A stretch of DNA of 64,000 bases, taken from positions 1,307,501 through 1,371,500 of the forward strand of contig NZ_CP102288.1 in assembly GCF_025151535.1 (NCBI RefSeq). Direction: 5' to 3'. The position numbers and the translations under genes are program-made. The notes beneath the pieces were generated by a model. It was not told the origin of the DNA. It saw only the letters and a program-made list of their open reading frames with translations, and made no database searches. The stretch is from Segatella copri DSM 18205 (GTDB taxonomy: Bacteria > Bacteroidota > Bacteroidia > Bacteroidales > Bacteroidaceae). Of the stretch, positions 28,953-37,325 are shown piece after piece (positions within the stretch are counted from its first letter, which is position 1; every line of letters begins with the position of its first letter).

Positions 28953-30092
28953 ATGTTTTCAGACGAATTAAAGAATATCAGTTGGGAGGAGACCACGGAG
29001 CGCATTGCTCGAATGACCGATAATGATGTGCGCCGTGCCCTTGCCAAGGACCATTGCGATGTGAACGACTTCATGGCGCTGATTTCACCGGCAGCCGAGC
29101 CATACCTGGAGGTAATGGCGCGTCTTTCCCGCAAATATACCGAGGAGCGCTTCGGCAAGACCATGTCGATGTTCATTCCTCTCTACATCACCAATTCATG
29201 CTCTAACTCCTGCGTGTATTGCGGTTTCCATCGTGAGAATCCGATGGCTCGTACCATCCTCACCCCAGAGCAGATTGAGAACGAGTATAAAGCCATCAAG
29301 CAGCTGGCTCCATTCGAGAACATCCTTCTCGTTACGGGTGAGAACCCAGCCAAGGCTGGCACCCCTTATCTTGCCAAGGCAATCGACATCGCCAAGAAGT
29401 ATTTCTCTAATGTGAAGATAGAGGTGATGCCGCTCTCTACTGAGGATTACAAGACCCTCGCCGACCATGGTATGAACGGCGTCATCTGTTTCCAGGAGAC
29501 CTACAACCACGAGCACTACAAGCTCTACCACCCACGTGGCATGAAGAGCAAGTTTGAGTGGCGCTGCGATGGTTTCGACCGCATGGGTATGGCAGGTGTC
29601 CATTCCATCGGTATGGGTGTGCTCATCGGCTTGGAGAAGGAATGGCGCACGGATGTAGTGATGATGGCTCATCACCTGCGCTACCTGCAGAAGCATTACT
29701 GGAAGACCAAGTACAGCGTGAACTTCCCTCGTATGCGCCCTGCACAGAACGAAGGTTTCCAGCCAAACTGCTTCATGACCGATAAGCAGTTGGCCCAGGC
29801 TACTTTCGCCATGCGTATCTTCGACCACGATGTAGATATCTCCTACTCTACCCGTGAGCCAGCCTACATCCGTGACAACATGGCAACACTGGGTGTCACC
29901 ACCATGTCGGCAGAATCAAAGGTAAATCCTGGTGGTTACCATACCTATCCTCAGGCATTGGAGCAGTTCACCGTAAGCGATGAGCGTACCGCCAAGGTAA
30001 TCAATGCGAGATTGAAGGAATTGGGCAGAGAGCCTGTCTGGAAGGATTGGGATGCCTCATTCGATTTCTTCGGAAATATCGCAAACGGATAA
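28953..30092 (+). CDS. thiH: 2-iminoacetate synthase ThiH
   Basis: A 379-residue radical SAM tyrosine lyase giving dehydroglycine for thiazole synthesis under anaerobic conditions. The [4Fe-4S] motif is NSCSNSCVYCGFHRENP (CxxxCxxC). SVNFPRMRPAQNEGF and ESKVNPGGYHTYPQALEQF are family segments. Use of ThiH rather than the oxygen-dependent ThiO fits an anaerobe. It is the last visible gene of the operon; thiE, thiF and thiD are not in the window. Confidence 0.96.
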   Translation: MFSDELKNISWEETTERIARMTDNDVRRALAKDHCDVNDFMALISPAAEPYLEVMARLSRKYTEERFGKTMSMFIPLYITNSCSNSCVYCGFHRENPMARTILTPEQIENEYKAIKQLAPFENILLVTGENPAKAGTPYLAKAIDIAKKYFSNVKIEVMPLSTEDYKTLADHGMNGVICFQETYNHEHYKLYHPRGMKSKFEWRCDGFDRMGMAGVHSIGMGVLIGLEKEWRTDVVMMAHHLRYLQKHYWKTKYSVNFPRMRPAQNEGFQPNCFMTDKQLAQATFAMRIFDHDVDISYSTREPAYIRDNMATLGVTTMSAESKVNPGGYHTYPQALEQFTVSDERTAKVINARLKELGREPVWKDWDASFDFFGNIANG

Positions 30093-30113
30093 AGAAGATG
30101 TAATTAAACAGAA

Positions 30114-30158
30114 TAAAAAAAGAGTGTATCATAAATTCATGACACACTCTTTTTTGTT
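30114..30158 (+). terminator. Terminator of the thiamine operon
   Basis: AAAAAAAGAGTGT and ACACTCTTTTTT form a stem around a 16-nt loop. Confidence 0.8.
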
Positions 30159-30194
30159 AATATTCTCAGACTGACGCCCCAATAATAGATCATT

Positions 30195-33032
30195 TCAGAT
30201 GGATGGTCTGTGTTTTCTCCCCGTGATATCAGTTACCAAGGCGATCCCTCCATCACGAATCTCCACCTTCTCATATTTGGCATCAACAATCACTTTTCCT
30301 TTCAATGTCATAATGCCCCAATGTCTGGGAATCTCTTCAAAGGCGCAATAGGCACCAACAGATTGCGCTATACTGCAGTAGAGGGGTGGCACGATAACTT
30401 TACCATCTACCTTCACGCCCCATTTCTTTCCTGCTTGATACAATTCCACATGTCCTGCTTCTGACTTCTCATGCAAAAGAAGCATCTCGCTTGCTTCCTT
30501 TTTCTTCTCCTGTAACATCATCTCATCATAGTATTTCTTGCCAAGGCGAGGCATTACAATATGAAGATCTTCATTTTCATTCTTTGGGTTATTGCATCCA
30601 ATATAGGTCTTCTTCAAATATGAATCCACCAGGTAGTAGTCCTGCTTGCTGTCCATAACCACAATACAACCACAACGAAGAGTGGCACACATCCAATACA
30701 CATGTTCATAATCACCACGCAAGAAACATACTCGATTACTATCTATAGTAGCCTTCATCATCAAGCCATTGCCTCCTTCATAATAGTACCATTCCTGGCA
30801 ACCACTATCTACTAAATAATTATAACGATATATCAGGTAATCCCCAAAATTGAACAGGTCATATTTGGAAGGGCAATATGGCCAAGAGAAATGTTCGTAG
30901 GTACGAGACATATAAACATCTCCATATTTGATGAACTCCCAACCTTCTAGCGTAACCACCTTTGGAACATCGTAAACATTGGGACCATCGTCAATAATAG
31001 CTCCAGACAACAGGTCATAATAGCAGACCTCCTTTCTGCAATGTCGGTAGAACAGGATGTTGCCATCCAACAGTTTCATGTCATAGTAATCGCCTGGCTC
31101 CAAGACTTGTTCTCCTTGTCGGTTCACTACCGTCATCTTCCCATCAGGAAGCTTGATGATGGCAAACTCCCCTCTACTGTCCACAAACTCACGATACTGT
31201 ATCGTTTGGAGCAATTCTTCATGGCTCATCACCATCATCATTTCTGAGTCTGGATGAATCTGAATATCGTCTTGCTTCTCGTTCATCAGGAAAAACTCTC
31301 TATCCTTCGGAGTCTCCTTTCTCTTGCCAATTTTCAGCTTTCCCTCGAACATAGCATTCCAGTTCCATACTTGCGAAGGCAACCCGAACACCCGATATAG
31401 TCCCACATTATCTATAATCACGCAGTTCTTCTTTCCCTTGGCCACTCGCAATCCACGTCCCACCATCTGCAGATACTTGGCAAGCGACAAGGTAGGACGA
31501 GCCAACTGCACAAACTCAATATCCGGACAGTCAAATCCCTCCGAGAAGATGTCCACATTCACCAACACCTGTATAGGAGCAAGTTCATCAGCAGCCCGCA
31601 AGCAAGTAGCCCCCAGTCTATCGCCAACTCCATCAGCAGCCCGCAAGCAAGTAGCACCCAGTCTATCGCCAACATTATCAGCAGGTCGCAAGCAAGTAGC
31701 ACCCAGGCGGTCCCATCCCGCACAATCTGGCGAGACCTTTGATGGTCCGCCATCCTTAGAGCGTAGCGGTTCCGAGCACCGAGTAGGGCGGTTTCCTCCC
31801 TCTCCCCTGAGGGTGAGAGGGTCGGGGTGAGAGGTGGAGCCCTCTTTGGAAAGAGGGACGGGGTGATTCGAAAAAATCCCTTCTTTGGAAAGAGGAACAG
31901 GGTGATTCGAAAAAGAAAGATTAGAAGCTTTGAACCTTTCAATAAGTTCTTTTCGTAAAGAACTTGGCGTTTTACTATCAATAGCAACAGCCGCTATGCC
32001 GTGTTCTCTGTAGAACTCGGCAATAGCATTAGCATGAGAAATATTGATAGCATACACGATGCCCTTTCTGTCTTTACCAAATTCTTCCAAACTCCGATAG
32101 AGCCTTTCGATGCTCGGCTTTTTATTCAGCAACATATCCATTTCTTTGTTCTGGTAGTCACCATCAGCCCCTCGCTTCTGCAAGGAGTCGATGAGCCGTT
32201 GCGTCACACCATCCGATTTGATGCTCACAAAATCATATGTCGCCAATCTTCCCTTGCTGATAAATTCAGGAACACTCCACGACTGCACCAAGACATCAAA
32301 CAGATCAGTGAATCCCTTACCATTCAATCGGCAAGGTGTTGCTGTCAGTCCCAGGAACTTAGCTTTCGGGAATCTATCCCACATTCCCTTGTAAGTCTTG
32401 GCAAGCGCATGATGCGCCTCGTCAATCACTATCATTCCCGGTTCTTCCTCTATCTCGTCATAGTGCTTCGACAACCATTGTATCGACACAGCCTTTATCG
32501 GCATCATGTCAGAATTAGGATTAACAGAAGAGGCAGAAGTGGCACCAAGCCCATCAGCAGGCCGCAAGCAAGTAGCACCCAGGCGGTCCCATCCCGCACA
32601 ATCTGGCGAGACCTTTGATGGTCCGCCAACCTTAGAGCGTAGCGGTTCCGAGCAGCGAGTAGGGCGGTTTCCTCCCTCTCCCCTGAGGGTGAGAGGGTCG
32701 GGGTGAAAGGTGGAGCCTCCCTTAAGGGTAAGGGAGGACGGGTGGGTTTTCGAAAAATTCCCCTCTTTAATGGTAAAGAGGGACGGGGTGATTTTAGAAA
32801 AAACTCTTTCAATAGTTTCTCGAATCTGAGAAACCAACTCCCTTCTATGGGCAACAATCCAAACATTGCAATTAGAATGTTCCCTCAAAAACGATTCTAC
32901 GACCGAAGCGAGTAGAACCGTTTTACCCGTACCAGTTGGCATTTGTGCCATTACGGACCGATGAAGGCGCAACGCCTTCTCAATCCGTTCCTTCATATCC
33001 TCTTGGTAATCAAAAAGTTTGATTTCCTTCAT
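30195..33032 (-). CDS. SF2 helicase with WG-like C-terminus, carrying two in-frame palindromic-repeat insertions
   Basis: About 945 residues. Helicase motifs are complete: Walker A MPTGTGKT (about 33-40), IVIDEAHHAL (about 203), LTATPCR, and QMVGRGLRVAKG. Two stretches interrupt the fold: residues about 80-172 and about 372-492. Both contain the same translated repeat (HPDPLTLRGEGGNRP ... GWDRLGATCLRPAD), encoded by DNA that also occurs between genes at 35841-35912. They lie between motifs Ia and II and just before motif V, probably in surface loops. The C-terminal about 300 residues look like WG-type repeats (KKWGVKVDGKVIVPPLY, WGIMTLKGKVIVDAKYE). Start: ATG 33030-33032. The 405-aa gene lies 33 nt upstream. 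Confidence 0.85.
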   Translation of the reverse strand: MKEIKLFDYQEDMKERIEKALRLHRSVMAQMPTGTGKTVLLASVVESFLREHSNCNVWIVAHRRELVSQIRETIERVFSKITPSLFTIKEGNFSKTHPSSLTLKGGSTFHPDPLTLRGEGGNRPTRCSEPLRSKVGGPSKVSPDCAGWDRLGATCLRPADGLGATSASSVNPNSDMMPIKAVSIQWLSKHYDEIEEEPGMIVIDEAHHALAKTYKGMWDRFPKAKFLGLTATPCRLNGKGFTDLFDVLVQSWSVPEFISKGRLATYDFVSIKSDGVTQRLIDSLQKRGADGDYQNKEMDMLLNKKPSIERLYRSLEEFGKDRKGIVYAINISHANAIAEFYREHGIAAVAIDSKTPSSLRKELIERFKASNLSFSNHPVPLSKEGIFSNHPVPLSKEGSTSHPDPLTLRGEGGNRPTRCSEPLRSKDGGPSKVSPDCAGWDRLGATCLRPADNVGDRLGATCLRAADGVGDRLGATCLRAADELAPIQVLVNVDIFSEGFDCPDIEFVQLARPTLSLAKYLQMVGRGLRVAKGKKNCVIIDNVGLYRVFGLPSQVWNWNAMFEGKLKIGKRKETPKDREFFLMNEKQDDIQIHPDSEMMMVMSHEELLQTIQYREFVDSRGEFAIIKLPDGKMTVVNRQGEQVLEPGDYYDMKLLDGNILFYRHCRKEVCYYDLLSGAIIDDGPNVYDVPKVVTLEGWEFIKYGDVYMSRTYEHFSWPYCPSKYDLFNFGDYLIYRYNYLVDSGCQEWYYYEGGNGLMMKATIDSNRVCFLRGDYEHVYWMCATLRCGCIVVMDSKQDYYLVDSYLKKTYIGCNNPKNENEDLHIVMPRLGKKYYDEMMLQEKKKEASEMLLLHEKSEAGHVELYQAGKKWGVKVDGKVIVPPLYCSIAQSVGAYCAFEEIPRHWGIMTLKGKVIVDAKYEKVEIRDGGIALVTDITGRKHRPSI
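31561..31695 (-). repeat. 45-bp tandem repeat inside the helicase gene
   Basis: Three copies of a 45-bp unit encode DRLGATCLRxADxxG in frame, extending the second palindromic insertion. They differ from each other at a few bases. The unit is the left end of the 154-bp palindromic repeat, amplified. Confidence 0.8.
31688..31841. repeat. Palindromic element copy 1 (within helicase CDS)
   Basis: A 154-bp core nearly identical (about 151/154) to 32564-32717 and partly to 35841-35912. It contains hairpin-forming parts such as CCCTCTCCCCTGAGGGTGAGAGGG. To its right, 31842-31920 holds two further short hairpins of the type CCTCTTTGGAAAGAGG, translated as SNHPVPLSKEG repeats. Confidence 0.85.
32564..32717. 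repeat. Palindromic element copy 2 (within helicase CDS)
   Basis: The second 154-bp core, 876 bp (292 codons) from copy 1 and therefore read in the same phase. To its right, 32716-32792 carries hairpins CTCCCTTAAGGGTAAGGGAG and CCCTCTTTAATGGTAAAGAG, translated as HPSSLTLKGG-like peptides. Confidence 0.85.
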
Positions 33033-33065
33033 TAACAATGTCTAATAACCAATAATGATGTTATA

Positions 33066-34283
33066 TCAATTTCTCAGCAATCGCATCAAAGCAGGACGAT
33101 TGCCATAATTGTATTCTACCTCCTCCACAAAATCCAAGATAAGCTTCTTGGAAACATCACAACAAGTGTACATACCCTTGATGTCATCCACGATATAGCC
33201 ATAACTCTTCGATTTAGCATAACTCAAGTGCTTACGCAAATCATCAATAACATGCTCGGTATAAGCAGCTTGGTCTTCCTCGCTCATATAATGCGCATAC
33301 TTTTTGAAGAGTTCTACTCGGCTGAATGACATTCTGTTGTCCATTAGTATCTTCAAGAGACACTGATACTTCTTTTCTTCCACAATCATGTTGCACACTT
33401 CGATGCAATCATCATCCGTGATATGTGGAATATCCCCGAAGAGTTTCACAACAAACTCATCCCAATCCTCCTTGGCTACCAACTCTTTCAGCTTCTCGAA
33501 GTAAGGTCGCTTGTCCACCAAGAACTGACGGAACAATCTGCGATATTCTTCAATAACGTTAGCTTTGTCATTACGTCTTTCCAAGATTTCTATCTTTTGC
33601 AGATGCCAAGGTTCAGTGGTATTGTATCCATCATCTCCATACACAGCAATCGTTTTGTCTATCTCTTTCAAGGCATCATTCTCCAATCCCTTTTCAAGAA
33701 GTTCATTGATTTTGAAGGAACAGACATCCGGCACATACTTATATTCCTCCATGATTGCATCCACTTCATTCTCTCTACCGTGAGTCTGCAGATACTCTAT
33801 CTTCTTGATGAGCAACTTGCCCAACTCCTCGAATCTGAATAGCGAACTCAACTGGTCAAAGTTTTCGTCATTCACCAATCTCTTATATTCGTAGGTATGA
33901 TGCTTTATCTGCTTATCAAGGTCTGCAAGGTATGTATCCGCATCCGACAATCGAAAGTTGATAGCCTCACGGATATGGTCAAAGAAGCACAGGCAATAAT
34001 CATCGTATGCCTCCATCTTCTCAATCTCAGCCATCTCTTTCTGTGCCGTAGCAACAGATTCTATCGGAGTGGCTTCATCTCTCAGCACCTGTGCCAGTTC
34101 TTTCTCCACTTGATAAGTGAAGAAATCATCCCCATCACACTCTTGGTCGTTATACACTTCCAAGCGGCTGTATTCCTCTGCCACAAAGCGCAGAAAGTCC
34201 AAGCCGTTTCGCACTGCTTTCCCATTCTCCTTGGCATCCACCAAGGACTTGAATTGTTTGTATTTTGTGTAGGATTGTATCAT
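33066..34283 (-). CDS. Hypothetical protein, helix-rich, paired with the repeat-invaded helicase
   Basis: A 405-residue protein predicted to be almost all helical, with many charged residues, and probably an alpha-solenoid (repeated LLEKGLENDALKEIDK-type helices). No signal peptide or catalytic motif. It resembles the helical C-terminal part of some SWIM zinc-finger proteins, but the SWIM motif (CxCxnCxH) is absent. The stop is 33 nt before the helicase start, so the two are probably one operon. Function unknown. Confidence 0.7.
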   Translation of the reverse strand: MIQSYTKYKQFKSLVDAKENGKAVRNGLDFLRFVAEEYSRLEVYNDQECDGDDFFTYQVEKELAQVLRDEATPIESVATAQKEMAEIEKMEAYDDYCLCFFDHIREAINFRLSDADTYLADLDKQIKHHTYEYKRLVNDENFDQLSSLFRFEELGKLLIKKIEYLQTHGRENEVDAIMEEYKYVPDVCSFKINELLEKGLENDALKEIDKTIAVYGDDGYNTTEPWHLQKIEILERRNDKANVIEEYRRLFRQFLVDKRPYFEKLKELVAKEDWDEFVVKLFGDIPHITDDDCIEVCNMIVEEKKYQCLLKILMDNRMSFSRVELFKKYAHYMSEEDQAAYTEHVIDDLRKHLSYAKSKSYGYIVDDIKGMYTCCDVSKKLILDFVEEVEYNYGNRPALMRLLRN

Positions 34284-34290
34284 ACTTATT

Positions 34291-34650
34291 CTACTTCAAA
34301 TATTCTATAAATATCTTTTTCACATAAACCAAATTCATTTTCCACCATTGCCAACAAAGTAATGCTGCGATGATAAGTGTTGAAAGGTACAAACTCCAAG
34401 ACCAGCCTATTATAATTGTCAAGAGAACAGAAGAGAACATATGTCCAAAGAATAGATTCCTTGCCAAAACTGATTGATAGTAAAACTCTTGATACTTATC
34501 TATTTCTGTTTCTTGTTTTGCCTGCGTCAGACCTTTTGTCGCCTTGGCGTTATCAATGAAACCTGTCTCTGGTAGTTGGAGTTTATACCGTAAGTCACTG
34601 ATTTTCTCTATGGAAAACCTTTTGAACGATTTGTTTAATACTAACCGTGA
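34291..34650 (-). pseudogene. C-terminal fragment of a membrane protein gene
   Basis: The minus strand stays open from about 34650 to a TAG at 34291-34293. It encodes charged helices (FSIEKISDLRYKLQLPETGF, KATKGLTQAKQETEIDKY) and then a transmembrane hairpin (SSVLLTIIIGWSWSLYLSTL). There is no plausible start: the upstream end abuts the IS66-type repeat beginning at 34656. It looks like a gene cut off by that insertion, formerly in the operon with the 405-aa gene, 8 nt downstream. Confidence 0.55.
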
Positions 34651-34655
34651 AGGAC

Positions 34656-34946
34656 GGTAAGTATCCGCTCAACTCCGTATTGCATATCTCAAAAAAATAT
34701 TGTACCTTTGCACGGCGGCATCATTTTTCTAATTTTGAGACAAGAATACGCAATTTAGCCCTCCATCAGCACAAGCTAATGGAGGTTATACCTTAATTTG
34801 ACTAAATATTAAATTCATTTTTATTGTTCCTCATCTTCCCAGAACTCAGGAAGAAGAGTATAATACTTATCCTCAGGCGTAGAATCTATGTGCTTCAACA
34901 CATAACAAAGCCAACGCTCAGGATTTTTATCTAGCACCTTACATGT
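34656..34946 (-). mobile_element. IS66-family 3'-end remnant, copy 1
   Basis: About 290 bp nearly identical to 35913-36202. It begins GGTAAGTATCCGCTCAAC and includes the last about 41 codons of a TnpC-like transposase (34821-34946: CKVLDKNPERWLCYVLKHID ... LLPEFWEDEEQ). It also contains a CCTCCAT/ATGGAGG hairpin. Confidence 0.75.
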
Positions 34947-34976
34947 AATGGTGATATACAAAACCAGTACATAAAC

Positions 34977-35390
34977 CTATATCCACTTATCCAAATAACA
35001 TTTAAAATCCTCTATACCTATAACCTCCACTTTAGGAAAAGGAATATCTTCCAGGACCTTAAAGTGCTTGTCTTCTGTAACAATACACTTTGCATTTGCA
35101 GCAATGGCACAATCTACAAACTTATTGTCATCTTTATCTGCCTCAATTAAAGCAAAAGTATAATGAGGATCTTTGCGAATTATATTGGGTCTAGTCAATA
35201 TAGCATAAACTATGGCTTCAGAAACTTGAGGGGATATATTACGAGATAAAACCTCTGAATACTCCTCTATTATTTCATTGGACACACAAAGGTTATAATC
35301 GCCACTAAGAAAAGCATTCCACACCTTACGATACGGACTTCTAGGGGCGATTGACATAATCAAACTATTTGTATCCAATACAATATTCAT
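34977..35390 (-). CDS. PIN-domain toxin
   Basis: A 137-residue PIN ribonuclease-type protein. It starts MNIVLDTNSLIMSI with the first acidic residue, and has DKDDNKFVDCAIAANAKCIVTEDKHF with further metal-binding acids. This is the pattern of PIN-family putative toxins (PF13470 type). The gene for a 77-residue probable antitoxin ends 10 nt upstream. Promoter-like TAATTTTG lies at 35663-35670. Confidence 0.85.
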   Translation of the reverse strand: MNIVLDTNSLIMSIAPRSPYRKVWNAFLSGDYNLCVSNEIIEEYSEVLSRNISPQVSEAIVYAILTRPNIIRKDPHYTFALIEADKDDNKFVDCAIAANAKCIVTEDKHFKVLEDIPFPKVEVIGIEDFKCYLDKWI

Positions 35391-35400
35391 AACCTAAAGA

Positions 35401-35634
35401 TTATAATATTGGTTTATTGTATGGAGTACGTTCATGGAGATGCCGGAAACTCTCGATACGTTCTTCATTCAGGGTTCCTTCATTCCACATTCTATCTAAT
35501 TCAGCATCAGCCATCTGAACAAAATAATCGGAGATTACCTTATTCAAATCTCGCAAAGCCTCAGGAGTCTTGATAAATGACAGCATATCGAGGATTTGCA
35601 ATTGAGCTTGATTCATTGTTGCTACCTGTGCCAT
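35401..35634 (-). CDS. Probable antitoxin of the PIN toxin
   Basis: A 77-residue protein starting MAQVATMNQAQLQILDMLSF, with a helical, acidic C-terminal half (DAELDRMWNEGTLNEERIES) typical of antitoxins that wrap around PIN toxins. Small size, position directly upstream of the toxin and 10-nt spacing support the pairing. No clear DNA-binding motif. Confidence 0.75.
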   Translation of the reverse strand: MAQVATMNQAQLQILDMLSFIKTPEALRDLNKVISDYFVQMADAELDRMWNEGTLNEERIESFRHLHERTPYNKPIL

Positions 35635-35662
35635 AATAATTCATTTTATTAATATCTAACCG

Positions 35663-35670
35663 CAAAATTA
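35663..35670 (-). promoter_or_regulatory. Promoter of the PIN toxin-antitoxin operon
   Basis: Minus-strand TAATTTTG, 29 nt upstream of the antitoxin ATG. Confidence 0.55.
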
Positions 35671-35789
35671 CACTTTTTCCTCGAAACCACCAAGAGAATC
35701 ACAAGAAATCTGCAAGTTATCTGCAAATAACCACGAAATCAACCGTAAACTATAAACTATTAACTGTAAACTATAAACTGCTATCCCCA

Positions 35790-35912
35790 TGCGGTCCCAT
35801 CCCCGCACAAGATGGCGAAGACCAGAAGCAAGTTGTAATAAGGCGGTCCCATCCCGCAAAATATGGCGAAGACCTTTGATGGTCCGCCAACCTTAGAGCG
35901 TAGCGGTTCTGA
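35790..35912. repeat. Palindromic element, intergenic partial copies
   Basis: 35841-35912 matches the left half of the element found inside the helicase gene (AGGCGGTCCCATCCCGCA through AGAGCGTAGCGGTTC), with a few changes. A shorter, more diverged piece sits at 35790-35824. The segment 35740-35782 just before is a (AACTATAAACTATTAACTGT) microrepeat. No gene is seen between 35671 and 35912. Confidence 0.75.
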
Positions 35913-36335
35913 GGTAAGTATCCGCTCAACGCCGTATTGCATATCTCAAAAAAATATTGTACCTTTGCACGGCGGCATCATTTTTCTAATTTTGAGACAA
36001 AAAAACGCAATTTAGCCCTCCATCAGCACAAGCTAATGGAGGTTATACCTTAATTTGACTAAATATTAAATTCATTTTTATTGTTCCTCATCTTCCCAGA
36101 ACTCAGGAAGAAGAGTATAATACTTATCCTCAGGCATAGAATCTATGTGCTTCAACACATAACAAAGCCAACGCTCAGGATTTTTATCTAGTACCTTACA
36201 TGCACCAAACAAGGAGTACATCATTGCTGCACGCTTACAGGCATCCAAGTCACGGCAGAACAAATAAGCCTTCTTTCCCATCACCATGTCACGGATCAGG
36301 CGTTCGCTGGCATTATCCAAAAGTTGGGATAACAA
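35913..36335 (-). mobile_element. IS66-family remnant, copy 2, with TnpC C-terminus
   Basis: It shares its first 290 bp with copy 1 and extends further, encoding 85 residues of an IS66 TnpC-like C-terminus at 36078-36335 (SERLIRDMVMGKKAYLFCRD, ACKRAAMMYSLFGACKVLDK). The rest of the transposase is gone. It meets another remnant head to head at 36335-36351. Confidence 0.75.
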
Positions 36336-36350
36336 CAGTTATCACAACTT

Positions 36351-36587
36351 TTGGATAACTGTTGTGAACGCGCAGTCCGCCCATTCACAAATCTCCGAAA
36401 GAACTTCGGTGGATTTAGCAGTGAGCAGGGTGCCAGAGTCACAGCAACCTTCCTTACTTTCGTTGAAACCTGCAAGCTAATGGCAATGGCTCCACTGGAT
36501 TTCTTCAGGGGATTCTTTGACATGATTGTAGCTGGAAGAAGGGATTATGCCTTGATGACAGAGGCTCTTTTAGTTAAACCTGTTTAA
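36351..36587 (+). pseudogene. IS66-family transposase C-terminal fragment (opposite strand)
   Basis: 78 residues with the IS66 C-terminal pattern: ERAVRPFTNLRKNFGGFSSE, ATFLTFVETCKL, DFFRGFFDMIV. The reading frame begins at the junction with copy 2, where the two C-terminal domains diverge from their shared DNxxERxxR position. It differs clearly in sequence from copy 2, so it comes from another IS66-type element. Confidence 0.65.
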
Positions 36588-37133
36588 AAATCAGAAAAGT
36601 CCAATTTCTTAAAATACTCTGTATCCCCAGTAAACACTGGGGATGGAGTTGTATTGTCATAGGGGTTGGATGCTTATGGTGCGGGAGCTACCTAAAAATA
36701 AGGTTGCTCCTAGCTTTGTTGAGAAATAAGATTTCATGATTTTATATTTTTGTTCCCCATTGCAGTATCGCTCTGCACTTGTCGTCACTCGAATGGGGAG
36801 TTTATTCTAATGTCCCACAGATCTCACAGATTTACACAGATTTCTTCGTTGCAAGCAACGGTAGTCACTATGCCTCACAGCAATAGATATTTCTCTGCAC
36901 GCGAATTACGTATTTTTTTTCGGAACACGAATTGCACGAATTACACGAATAAGTTGCTTAGTCTCGAAAGATTCGTGTTCAACACTCAATATTATTCTTT
37001 TAAGTCGCACACGGATCTCACGGATTTTTTTCGTTGCAAGCAACGATTCGTATATCACCAAGACTGCGTCTCTACTATATTACTGCATATGGTGCACAAC
37101 TATTAATCTTGACTAAATCTAATTTTTTCATTC
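36588..37133. other. Non-coding stretch with short duplicated words
   Basis: No credible gene. It holds a CCCCAGT/ACTGGGG hairpin at about 36631-36650 and two related words: ACAGATCTCACAGATTTACA (about 36819) and GGATCTCACGGATTTTTTTC (about 37014). Each is followed by CGTTGCAAGCAACG, a perfect palindrome. CACGAATTGCACGAATTACA lies between them. This looks like decayed insertion-sequence edges and slippage repeats. Confidence 0.6.
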
Positions 37134-37286
37134 TTACAACACACAAAATGAATCTGCTTCCTTACCGGTTCTGCGGCGATAGTCATCACGCATACGCTTT
37201 TCCATTTGTGCTATGTATTCTGCCTTCCGCTCTCTAGAAGCCTTGAAGCGACGCATAAAATCTGCTTTTTTTTCTTCTATGGTCAT
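37134..37286 (-). CDS. Small basic hypothetical protein, 50 residues
   Basis: Begins MTIEEKKADFMRRFKASRER and continues with a lysine/arginine-rich helix (YIAQMEKRMRDDYRRRTGKE). It lies 39 nt downstream of the second PIN toxin on the same strand and might share its transcript. No family recognised; coding status is uncertain. Confidence 0.4.
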   Translation of the reverse strand: MTIEEKKADFMRRFKASRERKAEYIAQMEKRMRDDYRRRTGKEADSFCVL

Positions 37287-37325
37287 AACGTCGTATTCTT
37301 CTTAGTAAGTATCCAACCTGTCATT

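Noticed and set aside
35668..35859. 63-codon open frame upstream of the PIN antitoxin
   Set aside because: It consists of translated microrepeat and palindromic-element sequence and overlaps the promoter.
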